Below the pieces are notes generated by a model. It was not told the DNA's origin, did not search any database, and saw nothing but the letters and a program-made list of their open reading frames with translations. A DNA stretch of 44,805 bases. Origin: Sulfurospirillaceae bacterium. Its GTDB lineage: Bacteria > Campylobacterota > Campylobacteria > Campylobacterales > Sulfurospirillaceae. The stretch is taken from assembly GCA_028693565.1 (NCBI GenBank), contig JAQUVE010000006.1, positions 1 through 44,805 on the forward strand. Direction: 5' to 3'. The position numbers were made by a program, and so were the translations under genes. This document shows, piece after piece, positions 8,607 to 17,348 of this stretch (the first letter of the stretch is position 1; each line of letters opens with the position of its first letter).

Positions 8607-9473
8607 GTGTTAACTTTTAGTCAAATGCTTTTAAAACTCCAAACATTTTGGCAAGATGAAGGTTGTACGATTGTACAGCCTTATGATATGCCTGCAGGTG
8701 CTGGAACATTTCATAATGCGACCTTTTTAAGAAGCTTAAGTAGTAAACCATGGGCAACAGCGTATGTGGCTCCAAGTCGTAGACCTACCGATGGGCGTTA
8801 TGGTGAAAATCCTAATCGACTGGGAAGTTATTATCAATTTCAAGTCTTGATTAAACCAAGTCCCGATAATATTCAAGAGCTCTATCTTAAAAGTTTAGAG
8901 ATGTTAGGACTGGATTTGCACAAGCACGACATTCGTTTTGTTGAAGATAATTGGGAATCGCCAACTCTTGGTGCGTGGGGATTGGGATGGGAAGTGTGGC
9001 TAGATGGTATGGAAGTAACACAGTTTACCTATTTTCAACAAGTTGGAGGCATTCCTTGTAATCCAATTTCAGTTGAGATAACGTATGGGGTTGAACGATT
9101 GGCGATGTATCTTCAAGAAAAAGAGTCAGTATTTGATTTGGTTTGGAATGAAAATAACTATGGTGTAGTAACCTATGGTGATGTGCATAAGCAAAGTGAA
9201 TATGAGTTTAGTCGCTATAATTTTGAAGTGGCTGATGTCGCGATGCTTTTAGAGCAGTTTGAAAATGCCAGAACGGAGTGTAAACGTTGTTTAGATGAAA
9301 ATTTACCACTTCCAGCATATGATTATTGTTTGATGGCATCACATACCTTTAATGTTTTAGATGCACGAAAAGCTATCTCTGTCACGCAAAGGCAAAATTA
9401 TATTTTGAAGATACGTGAACTTGCGAAAGGATGTGCCCTCAAGTATAAAGAAGTTGTTGATGCTCGTTCGTGA
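8607..9473 (+). CDS. glyQ: glycine--tRNA ligase alpha subunit
   Basis: This is the catalytic alpha chain of the bacterial alpha2beta2 glycyl-tRNA synthetase, 288 residues. It shows the class II motif 1 region [21 protein letters not shown], then motif-2-like [19 protein letters not shown] and motif 3 [15 protein letters not shown]. The start is GTG (8607) with GAAGGAA (8594-8600) as Shine-Dalgarno; initiation there gives [12 protein letters not shown], the usual GlyQ N-terminus. The beta subunit gene glyS is not adjacent, as in other Campylobacterota. Confidence 0.97.
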   Translation: MLTFSQMLLKLQTFWQDEGCTIVQPYDMPAGAGTFHNATFLRSLSSKPWATAYVAPSRRPTDGRYGENPNRLGSYYQFQVLIKPSPDNIQELYLKSLEMLGLDLHKHDIRFVEDNWESPTLGAWGLGWEVWLDGMEVTQFTYFQQVGGIPCNPISVEITYGVERLAMYLQEKESVFDLVWNENNYGVVTYGDVHKQSEYEFSRYNFEVADVAMLLEQFENARTECKRCLDENLPLPAYDYCLMASHTFNVLDARKAISVTQRQNYILKIRELAKGCALKYKEVVDARS

Positions 9474-10182
9474 GATTTATGACTATTTAAATACGCTTAG
9501 TCCTTTTGTAACACAAGAAACATGGGATAATAGTGGCCTTTTATTAGGTACAATGGATACGGAGATAGAACGTATTTATCTAAGCCTTGATATTGATAGT
9601 GACTTAGTAGGAACACTCGAGCCACATTCATTAGTCATTACGCATCATCCTTTGATTTTTAAGGGGCTAAAACAACTTGATTTTGGATTGTATCCAGCTA
9701 ATGTGATACAAAAATTGATAGCTAAGAACTGTGCGCTTATTGCTATGCATACCAATTTTGATATAAGCCATCTAAATAAATATGTGCTGAAAAACATTTT
9801 AGGGTATGAGCATATTCAGTGTCAAAATCATATTTGCTACTTTGATGTCAATCAGAGCTTTGATGCATTTGCTTTACATGTAAAGAGTGCTTTTTCATTA
9901 GAACATTTACGCGTGGTTCAAGCAAAATCCTTTATTAAACGGTGCGCTTTAACCACCGGTTCGGGAGGAGATTTAATTCGTGAAGTTGAGGCCGATTGTT
10001 TTTTAAGTGGTGATTTTAAATACCACCAAGCTTTAGAAGCAAAAGAAAATAAACTCAGTTTAATGGATATAGGACATTTTGAGAGTGAGTCCTATTTTTC
10101 GGTATGTTTGGGTGAACATTTGAAAAAATTGTCATTAAAGGTTATAATGTCAAATTCTAAAAATCCGTTTGAGTATAAATAG
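9460..10182 (+). CDS. Nif3-like dinuclear metal centre protein (YbgI/Nif3 family)
   Basis: The 240-residue protein has the Nif3 signatures: WDNSGLLLG (22-30), [10 protein letters not shown] (61-70, metal-binding His pair), [20 protein letters not shown] and DIGHFESE with the C-terminal His and Glu ligands. Members form hexamers with two metals; some act in GTP cyclohydrolase-like reactions, but the role in bacteria is unsettled. I chose ATG 9460, which overlaps glyQ by 14 bases. An upstream in-frame start at 9415 would add 15 residues encoded inside glyQ that do not fit the family. It lies directly upstream of flgZ, as in H. pylori HP0959-HP0958. Confidence 0.88.
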   Translation: MLVREIYDYLNTLSPFVTQETWDNSGLLLGTMDTEIERIYLSLDIDSDLVGTLEPHSLVITHHPLIFKGLKQLDFGLYPANVIQKLIAKNCALIAMHTNFDISHLNKYVLKNILGYEHIQCQNHICYFDVNQSFDAFALHVKSAFSLEHLRVVQAKSFIKRCALTTGSGGDLIREVEADCFLSGDFKYHQALEAKENKLSLMDIGHFESESYFSVCLGEHLKKLSLKVIMSNSKNPFEYK

Positions 10183-10196
10183 AGGACACACAAGAT

Positions 10197-10916
10197 ATGA
10201 ATAAATATTTAGAGCAGTTGATTGAACTTTCAAAATTCGATAAAGAAATTGACGATTTTGGACCAAGAATTATTAAAGTTGAGAAGATGTTAAAGCTTTC
10301 TCTGGACAAAGAGAAAGAGCTACGATTGCAAGCTGAGGTATTTCAAGCTGACATTGCAGACGCTAAGCTCAAAAAAGCAAAAAATGAGGCACATTTAGCT
10401 GAACTGTCCGCAAAATTAAAAGAGTTAACTAAAAAAAGTGCTATTGTTAAAACAGCTAAAGAGATCAAAGCACTTCAACTTGAAGAAGAAATTTCTAAAG
10501 AGCAATGTGATTTTGCCAATGAAGAGATCGCACGATTAGATAAAATTATTGAACTTAAACAAAATACAATTTCACAAATTGAAGAAAAAATTGCTTTAGC
10601 GACAGCAGAAGCAGCCGAGATTAAACTCTCTATAGATTCTGAAATTCAGAAAATTGAGCAAGAGCGTAAAGATGTTTATGGTGCTAAAGATGTGTTAGTG
10701 GCTGATATGAGCCAAAAAATCTTAACTTTTTATCAAAAAATTAGAAAATGGGCACAAAATTCAACGGTAGTGCCGGTGCATAAACAAGCGTGTTATGGTT
10801 GTTTTATGCGTATTAATGATAAGACTTATGCAAGTGTATTAAAGCAGGATGATATTATCACATGCCCACATTGTGGTCGTATTTTGTATAAAGAGATTGA
10901 GGTAGTTCAGGCGTAA
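10197..10916 (+). CDS. flgZ: FlgZ (HP0958/Cj0706-type), coiled-coil zinc-ribbon flagellar regulator
   Basis: The 239 residues comprise a long helical hairpin (about 1-180, rich in Lys, Glu, Leu and Ala) and a C-terminal zinc ribbon with CYGC (199-202) and CPHC (223-226). This matches H. pylori HP0958, which binds RpoN (sigma-54) and flagellin mRNA and is needed for flagellar gene expression. The order Nif3 - flgZ - waaA - pseudouridine synthase equals HP0959 to HP0956, so the orthology is strong. Start ATG 10197 has GAGGA about 10 bases upstream. Confidence 0.87.
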   Translation: MNKYLEQLIELSKFDKEIDDFGPRIIKVEKMLKLSLDKEKELRLQAEVFQADIADAKLKKAKNEAHLAELSAKLKELTKKSAIVKTAKEIKALQLEEEISKEQCDFANEEIARLDKIIELKQNTISQIEEKIALATAEAAEIKLSIDSEIQKIEQERKDVYGAKDVLVADMSQKILTFYQKIRKWAQNSTVVPVHKQACYGCFMRINDKTYASVLKQDDIITCPHCGRILYKEIEVVQA

Positions 10917-10920
10917 TGCA

Positions 10921-12075
10921 TTGATTGCAACCCTTTATTATATTGTAGCGATGCTTCTTTATATCGTAGCATCGCCTTTTTTTATTTATCTTCGTTTTAA
11001 ACCAAAATATAAAGATTCACTTCCAGCACGTTTTTTTTTAAAGTCAAATTCTTCCTTTACACAAGGAGGTGTTTGGTTTCATGCGTGTTCGCTTGGTGAA
11101 GTACGCTCTCTTAAGCCTCTGATTGAAAATATCACGACAGAGCATGTACACATTAGTGTCATAACACAAACAGGATTCCATGAAGCTGGAAAAATCAAGA
11201 ATGTTGAAGTGCGTTATCTTCCTTTTGAGATTTTTCTTCCTTTTTGGATACGTGAGGCAAAAGTACTTGTTGTCATGGAGGCTGAGTTATGGCCCTTGCT
11301 TTTTATCGTTGCTAAAGCGAAGGGAATGAAAACAATATTAATGAATGCACGTATTTCTGATAAGTCGTATGCATCGTATCACAGATTTAGGTTCATTTAC
11401 CGATGGATTTTTAGCTACATTGATGTGGTCTTTGCACAAAGTGAGGGTGATAAAGAGCGTTTGGTTGATTTAGGTGCTCAAAGAGTACACATCAGTGGGA
11501 ATATTAAAACATTTCAACAGCTTTCGCTGAGTAGACATTATCCTAAGCGCCCAGGTACAAGAGTGATCGTCTTAGCGAGTACGCATGAAAAAGAAGAAGA
11601 GCTGATACTTGAAAAAATAAAATTACATGCAAATGACCAACTCATTGTTGTGCCTAGGCATCCTGAGCGTTTTAAAAAAGTGAATGATTTTTTACAAGAG
11701 TTTTGTATCAACCATCAGCGTACTTATGCACGAATACAACAAGATGATACGATGCAAGCTGATATCATTTTATGTGATACAATGGGAGAATTAGTAAATG
11801 TGTATGCTATCGCAGATATTGTGATTTTAGGGGGTTCCTTTATTGATGGCATTGGTGGACACAATCCATTAGAACCTGCCTTTTTTGGCGTTAAAATTAT
11901 CAGTGGAAAATATATTTTTAATCAAAAAGTACTCTTTAATTGTATTGAAAATATTGAAATTTGTGAAGAAGAGAACTTAAGGAATGTTTTTGAAAAGGTT
12001 GATACCCTCAAAAATAGTATGATTATCAATAGTGGGCAGATCGAGCCACTAATACAAGAAATTTTAGGAACATAA
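10921..12075 (+). CDS. waaA: 3-deoxy-D-manno-octulosonic acid (Kdo) transferase
   Basis: This GT30 glycosyltransferase moves Kdo from CMP-Kdo to lipid A at the inner membrane. The 384 residues begin with a hydrophobic anchor (LYYIVAMLLYIVASPFFIYL). Conserved blocks follow: FHACSLGEVRSLKPLI (catalytic Glu in SLGEV), VMEAELWP, NARISDKS, FAQSEGDKERL, ASTHEKEEE, VPRHPERF and GGSFIDGIGGHNPLEPA. The start is TTG 10921, 4 bases after the flgZ stop. No in-frame ATG nearby would keep the anchor. Confidence 0.93.
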   Translation: MIATLYYIVAMLLYIVASPFFIYLRFKPKYKDSLPARFFLKSNSSFTQGGVWFHACSLGEVRSLKPLIENITTEHVHISVITQTGFHEAGKIKNVEVRYLPFEIFLPFWIREAKVLVVMEAELWPLLFIVAKAKGMKTILMNARISDKSYASYHRFRFIYRWIFSYIDVVFAQSEGDKERLVDLGAQRVHISGNIKTFQQLSLSRHYPKRPGTRVIVLASTHEKEEELILEKIKLHANDQLIVVPRHPERFKKVNDFLQEFCINHQRTYARIQQDDTMQADIILCDTMGELVNVYAIADIVILGGSFIDGIGGHNPLEPAFFGVKIISGKYIFNQKVLFNCIENIEICEEENLRNVFEKVDTLKNSMIINSGQIEPLIQEILGT

Positions 12076-12077
12076 GA

Positions 12078-12806
12078 ATGGAAAAAGCCTATAAGCTTTT
12101 GGCGTTGCAAGAGGGGATTTCAAATCGTGCAGCCAAAGATTTAATCGATAGAGGTGTCGTATACTCTGGAGGTAAGAAAGTAACCGTTGCCAGAGGTGAA
12201 TTGAGTAATAGTGCAAATTTTAAAGTTGAAAAAATAGCGGATATTAAAACGTTATTTGAAGATGACATGATAGTGGCTGTAGATAAACCTGCCTTTGTAA
12301 CTTCTGAAGAGGTAGCTTTGCAGATGAATTTACCACTATTGCATCGCTTGGACAAAGAGACGAGTGGTGTTTTGTTGCTGACTAAAGATGATGCGTTTCG
12401 TAAAAAGGCGGTTGAGGCATTTAAGAAAAAAGAGGTCTACAAAGAGTATATTGCTATTGTTGAGTCTCGACTTGCCGAAGAAGTAACCATCAATGCTCCT
12501 ATCTTGACAATTAAAAAAGGCAATACTGCTTATAGTAAAATAAGCGATGATGGAAAAGAAGCCATTAGTATTGTAACACCATTGATGGTTGAAGGGAAGC
12601 GAACCAAAGTTAAAGTAGTCATTGAAACAGGTCGAACACATCAAATTAGAGTACATTTACGTAGTATTGGGGCATCTATTCAAGGGGATACTGAGTATGG
12701 CGGGCGACCTTTTAAACGATTGATGTTACATGCCTCTAAAATCGCATTATTGGGTTATACGTTTACGTGTCCAGAACCTATTGACTTCAAAAGATTTGTC
12801 TTGTAA
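12078..12806 (+). CDS. RluA/RluD family RNA pseudouridine synthase
   Basis: The 242-residue product has an S4-like N-terminal part (NRAAKDLIDRGVVYSGGKKV) and then the pseudouridine synthase core, with the catalytic motif HRLDKETSGVLLLTK (Asp within LDKETSG) and ETGRTHQIRVHLRSIG followed by GDTEYGG. It converts specific uridines in rRNA or tRNA to pseudouridine; the target cannot be told from sequence. It starts with ATG 3 bases after the waaA stop and is the counterpart of HP0956/Cj0708. Confidence 0.9.
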   Translation: MEKAYKLLALQEGISNRAAKDLIDRGVVYSGGKKVTVARGELSNSANFKVEKIADIKTLFEDDMIVAVDKPAFVTSEEVALQMNLPLLHRLDKETSGVLLLTKDDAFRKKAVEAFKKKEVYKEYIAIVESRLAEEVTINAPILTIKKGNTAYSKISDDGKEAISIVTPLMVEGKRTKVKVVIETGRTHQIRVHLRSIGASIQGDTEYGGRPFKRLMLHASKIALLGYTFTCPEPIDFKRFVL

Positions 12807-12898
12807 AAGACCAAATTTAAGAATTTATTTAGTTTAAAGTATTTTTTCTGTATTATTGCATTCCTCTGTAATGGGGCATTTTGAATAAGGATAGTTTA

Positions 12899-14239
12899 GT
12901 GTTCGAGGTTTTAACCGATTCGTTTAGAGTAGCAATCAATAAAATTCGTTTTAGTGATGATGAAAAATCATTAAAAAGTGCGCTTGAAAATTTAAAAAAA
13001 GCGTTACTTAAAGCGGATGTTCATCACAAAATTGTACGAGATTTGTTACGCCAAGTTGAAATCGAAACAAAAGCCAAAGGCATTGGGCAAGTCAATTTTT
13101 TACGTTCTTTAAAATCAAATTTAACAGCAATTTTAACTACTCCTGGCAAACAAGGCTTTGTTTTTGCATCAAAACCTCCTACAACGGTTTTGATGGTCGG
13201 CTTGCAAGGAAGTGGTAAGACAACGACAACGGTTAAATTGGCTAATTATTTAAAATTAAGACAAAAAAAAGTCTTAGTCGTTGCGTGTGATCTTCAGCGT
13301 CTAGCGGCGGTTGAACAGTTGCGTCAATTATGTTCTGCAAATGAGATTGATTTATACTCCGAAGAGGGGAATGAGCCAGTAGCGATTGCAAAAAATGCGA
13401 TGAAAAAAGCTAAAGAAGGTCTTTACGATGTTGTACTTGTTGATACTGCCGGTCGATTAGCGATTGATGCAGAATTAATGCAGCAACTTGAATCTATTAA
13501 AAGTGCTGTGAGTCCTGATGAAGTCTTTTATGTCGCGGATTCAATGACAGGGCAAGATGCTGTACGTTCTGCGGTTACCTTCCATGAAAAAGTAACGCTC
13601 AGTGGGGTTATCTTAAGTAAATACGATGGCGATGGTAAGGGTGGTGTTGCTTTAGGTATTGCCGAGCAAACAAAAGTACCATTACGTTTTATTGGTGTGG
13701 GTGAAAAAGTTGCTGATTTAGAGCATTTTATTCCTGATCGTATTGTCAGTCGGTTGATGGGTGAGGGTGACCTTGAAACGTTGGCGGAGAAAACAAGTTC
13801 TATTATTGATGAGAAAAAAGCTAAAGCGATGACTCAGAAAATCAAAAAAGGTGAGTTTAACTTTAATGATTTTTTAGAGCAGATGGAACAGATGAAAAAG
13901 CTTGGGAGTATGAAATCTTTGATTGGTATGATTCCTGGTCTTTCTTCAATGGCTGGGCAGCTTAAAGATGTTGATTTAGAAAATTCGGTTGAAATGAAAA
14001 GAATTAAAGCAATGATTGGCTCCATGACCAAAAAAGAGCGTGAAACACCTGATTTACTCAATAATAGTCGTAAAAGAAGAATTGCTGAGGGTGCAGGCCT
14101 TTCACAACAAGAAGTTAATCGCTTTTTAAAACAGTTTAGTAATGCGGCTAAAATGGCTAAAAAATTCTCAGGGAAACGTGGTATGCAAGATTTGCAAAAT
14201 ATGCTTTCTCAGGCCAAGCAGTCACGAATACCACGATAG
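12899..14239 (+). CDS. ffh: signal recognition particle protein Ffh
   Basis: Ffh binds 4.5S RNA and signal sequences and targets nascent membrane proteins to FtsY. I chose GTG 12899, giving the typical N-terminus FEVLTDSFRVAINKIRF and 446 residues, with AAGGA at 12886-12890 as Shine-Dalgarno. The longer frame from TTG 12881 adds six residues covering that Shine-Dalgarno. The NG domain shows GLQGSGKTTTT (P-loop), CDLQRLAAVEQL, DTAGRLAID, DSMTGQDAV and SKYDGDGKGG. The M domain is methionine-rich (QMEQMKKLGSMKSLIGMIPG) and carries the 4.5S RNA-binding region near RRRIAEGAG (here KRRIAEGAG). The 92 bases before it (12807-12898) are AT-rich and may hold its promoter. Confidence 0.96.
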   Translation: MFEVLTDSFRVAINKIRFSDDEKSLKSALENLKKALLKADVHHKIVRDLLRQVEIETKAKGIGQVNFLRSLKSNLTAILTTPGKQGFVFASKPPTTVLMVGLQGSGKTTTTVKLANYLKLRQKKVLVVACDLQRLAAVEQLRQLCSANEIDLYSEEGNEPVAIAKNAMKKAKEGLYDVVLVDTAGRLAIDAELMQQLESIKSAVSPDEVFYVADSMTGQDAVRSAVTFHEKVTLSGVILSKYDGDGKGGVALGIAEQTKVPLRFIGVGEKVADLEHFIPDRIVSRLMGEGDLETLAEKTSSIIDEKKAKAMTQKIKKGEFNFNDFLEQMEQMKKLGSMKSLIGMIPGLSSMAGQLKDVDLENSVEMKRIKAMIGSMTKKERETPDLLNNSRKRRIAEGAGLSQQEVNRFLKQFSNAAKMAKKFSGKRGMQDLQNMLSQAKQSRIPR

Positions 14240-14246
14240 GTAAGTG

Positions 14247-14291
14247 ACGGTTTATATCTACATGTAAGCTTTACATGTAAATCTAAGCCGT
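14247..14291 (+). promoter_or_regulatory. long imperfect hairpin between ffh and rpsP
   Basis: The two 21-base arms, 14247-14267 and 14271-14291, are separated by GCT. They pair with 18 Watson-Crick pairs, one G-U pair and two mismatches; the core TACATGTAA/TTACATGTA is perfect. It begins 7 bases after the ffh stop and ends 39 bases before rpsP. No T-run follows, so it is not a classic intrinsic terminator. It could block 3' exonucleases, be a processing site, or act as a leader element for the rpsP operon. Confidence 0.6.
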
Positions 14292-14330
14292 AAACACAAA
14301 TAAAAAAGAAAATTTAAGGAGACCATAGAA

Positions 14331-14561
14331 ATGGCAACAGTTGTAAGATTAACAAGAATGGGAAGAAATAAAACTCCATTTTACAGAATCGTCGTAACAG
14401 ACAGTAGAAAAAAGCGTGATGGTGGTTCTATCGAAACATTAGGTTATTACAATCCACTAAGCAATCCTGAGACCATCAAATTTGATGCAGAGCGATTGGC
14501 TTATTGGAAAAGTGTTGGCGCAAAGCTGAGTGACAGGGTTGCTAAAATTACTGGAAAATAA
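14331..14561 (+). CDS. rpsP: 30S ribosomal protein S16
   Basis: The 76-residue product starts [20 protein letters not shown] and includes [19 protein letters not shown], the S16 signatures. S16 is needed for early 30S assembly. It heads the rpsP - khpA - rimM - trmD - rplS cluster that is conserved across bacteria. AAGGAG lies about 9 bases before the ATG. Confidence 0.98.
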   Translation: MATVVRLTRMGRNKTPFYRIVVTDSRKKRDGGSIETLGYYNPLSNPETIKFDAERLAYWKSVGAKLSDRVAKITGK

Positions 14562-14563
14562 TC

Positions 14564-14809
14564 ATGATTGATAAATTTCTAGAAGAGTTTGCAAAACTTT
14601 TGGTTGACAATCCAAGTGGTGTCAGAGTTGAGAGAAGTGATGTTGATGAGACATTTTGTGAAGTTGTCATTTTTGCAGATAAAATAGATACGGGTAAGTT
14701 AATTGGCAAAGATGGTAAGATGATTAACTCTCTTAAAACACTGATCTCTGGATGTAAAGCCAAAGATGGCAAATCTTATAGAGTAACTGTTAAAGCTAAC
14801 GATGAATAA
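14564..14809 (+). CDS. khpA: KH-domain RNA-binding protein KhpA (YlqC family)
   Basis: The 81-residue single KH domain has the GxxG loop in LIGKDGKMINSLKTLI. KhpA proteins bind RNA, often with KhpB, and affect small RNAs or cell division in some Gram-positives. Its place between rpsP and rimM is the family's usual position. It starts 2 bases after the rpsP stop and overlaps the first possible rimM start by 8 bases. Confidence 0.9.
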   Translation: MIDKFLEEFAKLLVDNPSGVRVERSDVDETFCEVVIFADKIDTGKLIGKDGKMINSLKTLISGCKAKDGKSYRVTVKANDE

Positions 14810-15338
14810 TATGAACTCACTGATAGAAGTCGCTCAATTAGGGCGGCTTGTGGGTTTAAAGGGTGAGCTTAAACTGCACCTTCATTGTGATTTCCCAGAG
14901 CAATTTAAAAAAGGCAAAACCTTTTTAACTCCCAAAAATGAAACATTAGAAGTATTTTCTTACAATGCCTCCAGAGGGCTTATTTCTTTTGTAGGTTACC
15001 AAAGTAGAGAGGTAGCTGCTAAGCTTGTGAATACTCTTTTGTTAACAACTCAAGAGAACTCTTTAAAAGAGTGTCATTTGGAAGAGGGTGAATATTTTTG
15101 GTTTGATTTAATAGGTGCGCGGGTCATTGATGATGGTGTATGTTTAGGTATTGTTCATGAAATAGAACGCATTGCTGCAAACGATTATCTTCTCATTGAT
15201 ACGGATGAAAAATTGATAAAAACAGGACTGGTAAGAAGCTTTTACATACCATATATTGAGCGCTACATTGTCTCTTTTGATAAAGAAAAGAAAGAGATAA
15301 TTACACAGGATGGATTAGGTATATTGGAGAATTCGTAA
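14802..15338 (+). CDS. rimM: 16S rRNA processing protein RimM
   Basis: RimM binds S19 and helps mature the 30S head. The 178 residues show the N-terminal RimM barrel ([19 protein letters not shown]) and the C-terminal PRC-barrel with [14 protein letters not shown] and PYIERYI. There are two in-frame ATGs, 14802 and 14811. The second gives [11 protein letters not shown], closer to the usual N-terminus and without overlap with khpA. Neither has a strong Shine-Dalgarno, so the start is uncertain by three codons. Confidence 0.93.
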   Translation: MNNMNSLIEVAQLGRLVGLKGELKLHLHCDFPEQFKKGKTFLTPKNETLEVFSYNASRGLISFVGYQSREVAAKLVNTLLLTTQENSLKECHLEEGEYFWFDLIGARVIDDGVCLGIVHEIERIAANDYLLIDTDEKLIKTGLVRSFYIPYIERYIVSFDKEKKEIITQDGLGILENS

Positions 15339-16030
15339 TGCTTTTTTCTTACGTTACACTTTTCCCTGCTTTAATTTCTGCTTATTTTGAGGATTCTATT
15401 TTAAAAAGAGCTCTTCAGAGTAAGCTCCTTTTGACAGAATTTTATAATCCAAGAGAGTTTACCACCAATAAACATGGTAAAGTTGATGACCAGCAAACCA
15501 GTGGCGGTGCGGGTATGGTTTTATTTCCTCAGCCTTTATTTGATGTGTTAAAAACAATTAAAGAGAAAAATCCCCAGGCCTATATTATTTTTCCTGTTCC
15601 TTCTGGTAAACCATTCGCTCAAATTGATGCCAAGCGCTTAGCAAAAAAAGAGCATTTAGTTTTTGTATGTGGACGATATGAAGGTATTGATGAACGTGTG
15701 ATTGAAACGTTTGCTGATGAGCTCTTTTCTATAGGTGACTATATCTTAACAGGAGGAGAATTACCTAGCCTTGTTATAAGCGATGCGATTAGTCGTAATA
15801 TAGAAGGTGTACTTGGTAACAGTGAATCTTTGTGTATGGAAAGCTTCGAAAATACTCTTTTAGAAGCGCCTTGTTTTTCAAAACCACCAATATATGAAAA
15901 TAAATCTGTTCCCTCAGAGTTTTTAAAGGGAAATCACGCTAAAATCACAAGCTTAAAAAACAATATGTCTGAAATGAAGACAAAATACTTCAGACCAGAT
16001 CTGTTTTCTCGCTTTAATGCGAAGCATTGA
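15338..16030 (+). CDS. trmD: tRNA (guanine-N1)-methyltransferase TrmD
   Basis: TrmD makes m1G37 in tRNAs and prevents +1 frameshifting. The 230-residue SPOUT enzyme shows the knot motifs [14 protein letters not shown] and [17 protein letters not shown], plus [12 protein letters not shown]. Its ATG overlaps the rimM stop by one base (TAATG), so the two are likely translationally coupled. Confidence 0.97.
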   Translation: MLFSYVTLFPALISAYFEDSILKRALQSKLLLTEFYNPREFTTNKHGKVDDQQTSGGAGMVLFPQPLFDVLKTIKEKNPQAYIIFPVPSGKPFAQIDAKRLAKKEHLVFVCGRYEGIDERVIETFADELFSIGDYILTGGELPSLVISDAISRNIEGVLGNSESLCMESFENTLLEAPCFSKPPIYENKSVPSEFLKGNHAKITSLKNNMSEMKTKYFRPDLFSRFNAKH

Positions 16031-16049
16031 CAATGAAAAAGGATAATAA

Positions 16050-16406
16050 ATGAGAAATAAATTTATCGAGGCTTTTGAAGCAGGACAGATTTCTGCGAAG
16101 AATGTTCCAGAATTTAGAGCAGGTGATACACTAAGAGTTGCTGTAAAAATTAAAGAAGGCGACAAACAACGTATCCAAAATTTTGAAGGTATTTGTATTG
16201 CAAGACGTGGTACGGGTACAGGTGAAACTTTTATGGTCAGAAAAATTGGTGCTAATAGTGTTGGTGTTGAGAGAATTTTCCCAATCTACTCTGATAGTAT
16301 TGAAGAGATCGTAGTTCTTAGACGTGGTGTTGTAAGACGTGCGAAACTATTCTATCTTAGAGATAGACGCGGTAAAGCTGCAAAAATTAGAGAACTTAGA
16401 AAATAA
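16050..16406 (+). CDS. rplS: 50S ribosomal protein L19
   Basis: The 118-residue product has the L19 pattern [39 protein letters not shown] and [16 protein letters not shown]19 sits at the 30S-50S interface. It is the last gene of the rpsP cluster, with AAGGAT 6 bases before the ATG, and is followed by an inverted repeat at 16417-16443. Confidence 0.98.
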   Translation: MRNKFIEAFEAGQISAKNVPEFRAGDTLRVAVKIKEGDKQRIQNFEGICIARRGTGTGETFMVRKIGANSVGVERIFPIYSDSIEEIVVLRRGVVRRAKLFYLRDRRGKAAKIRELRK

Positions 16407-16416
16407 TACTTTTTCT

Positions 16417-16443
16417 GGCAATGATAATGACCCTATCATTGCC
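16417..16443 (+). terminator. inverted repeat after rplS
   Basis: GGCAATGATA (16417-16426) and TATCATTGCC (16434-16443) form a perfect 10-base stem with a 7-base loop, 11 bases after the rplS stop. A T-run is missing downstream, so if it ends transcription it is a weak or factor-aided terminator, or it protects the mRNA 3' end. The gap to the next gene is 78 bases. Confidence 0.5.
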
Positions 16444-16484
16444 ATTCCCGTTTCCCCACTATCTTACAAAAGCAGTATAAGTAT

Positions 16485-17348
16485 ATGAAAATTCACCTTG
16501 ACTGTTTAGCATGTATTGAAAATCAAGCACATCGCGTATGTAATGTTTTATCGCTAAGTCCGAATCATCATGAAGCTATTGTTTCAATCGCTCAAAAGCA
16601 TATTGCACAGTTTGATTTTGAACTTACACCTCCCCATAATGCTACACCCTTATATGAATCCATCGCAACTTACCTTAATGTAACAGATATTTATGCAGCA
16701 TTAAAGGAAGAATCTTCTCAAAAAGCTAAAGCTTTTATTCCTTTGTGTGAAGCGCAGATAAAAAAAAGCAGTAATAGACTTTTAAGTGCTACAAAAACAG
16801 CTGTGGCAGGCAATGTAATAGATTTAGCATCGGTTATGATGTATGATTTAGAAGATGAACTAAAAAAGATTTATGAAACTCCTTTTGCTATTGATGATTT
16901 TAAATTGCTTGAACAAGCTCTGTGTAAAAGTAAAATAGTGGTCTATTTAGCTGATAACGCAGGTGAAGAAATTTTTGATAAAATCTATATTCAAGTTTTA
17001 AAAAATCTCTTTTCAGACTTAAGTATTTATTATTTTGTCAGAGGAAAACCTATCATCAATGATCTTACGAGCATGGATGCATATGCTTCCGGACTCGATG
17101 AAGTTGCCACTGTGGTTGATAGTGGCGTCCCAACTCCTGGTCTTGCGATGGAGTTGATGAATCAAGAGGCTAGCGCTCTTTTTAAAAAAGCAGATTGCAT
17201 TATCTCCAAGGGAATGGGTAATTATGAGTGTTTAGGCGAAACCAAAGGACTTCCCATCTTTTTTTTACTTAAAGTAAAATGTTTAGTTGTGGCCAATGCG
17301 ATTGGCGCACAACTAGGTGATATTGTTTGCAAAAAAGGAATTAGCTAA
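16485..17348 (+). CDS. DUF89/ARMT1-type metal-dependent phosphatase
   Basis: The 287 residues show the DUF89 motifs: N-terminal CLAC (7-10, within MKIHLDCLACIENQ), GNVIDLAS, the metal-binding ADNAGEEIFDK and SKGMGNYECLGE near the C-terminus. DUF89 proteins are metal-dependent phosphatases thought to clear damaged or over-abundant phosphometabolites. This one fits the short archaeal/bacterial AF1104-like subgroup with the N-terminal cysteines. The substrate is unknown. No strong Shine-Dalgarno is visible. Its stop overlaps the convergent aminotransferase gene by 8 bases. Confidence 0.8.
   Translation: MKIHLDCLACIENQAHRVCNVLSLSPNHHEAIVSIAQKHIAQFDFELTPPHNATPLYESIATYLNVTDIYAALKEESSQKAKAFIPLCEAQIKKSSNRLLSATKTAVAGNVIDLASVMMYDLEDELKKIYETPFAIDDFKLLEQALCKSKIVVYLADNAGEEIFDKIYIQVLKNLFSDLSIYYFVRGKPIINDLTSMDAYASGLDEVATVVDSGVPTPGLAMELMNQEASALFKKADCIISKGMGNYECLGETKGLPIFFLLKVKCLVVANAIGAQLGDIVCKKGIS

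Noticed and set aside
9415-9459. Longer start for the Nif3-like protein
   Set aside because: The extra 15 residues are a shadow of the end of glyQ in another frame and do not fit the family N-terminus.
12336-12656. 106-residue minus-strand open frame inside the pseudouridine synthase gene
   Set aside because: It is antisense to a clear gene, has no recognisable domain and no Shine-Dalgarno.
12881-12898. Upstream TTG start for ffh
   Set aside because: It adds six residues that cover the AAGGA Shine-Dalgarno of GTG 12899, and Ffh proteins normally begin near FExLTDSF.
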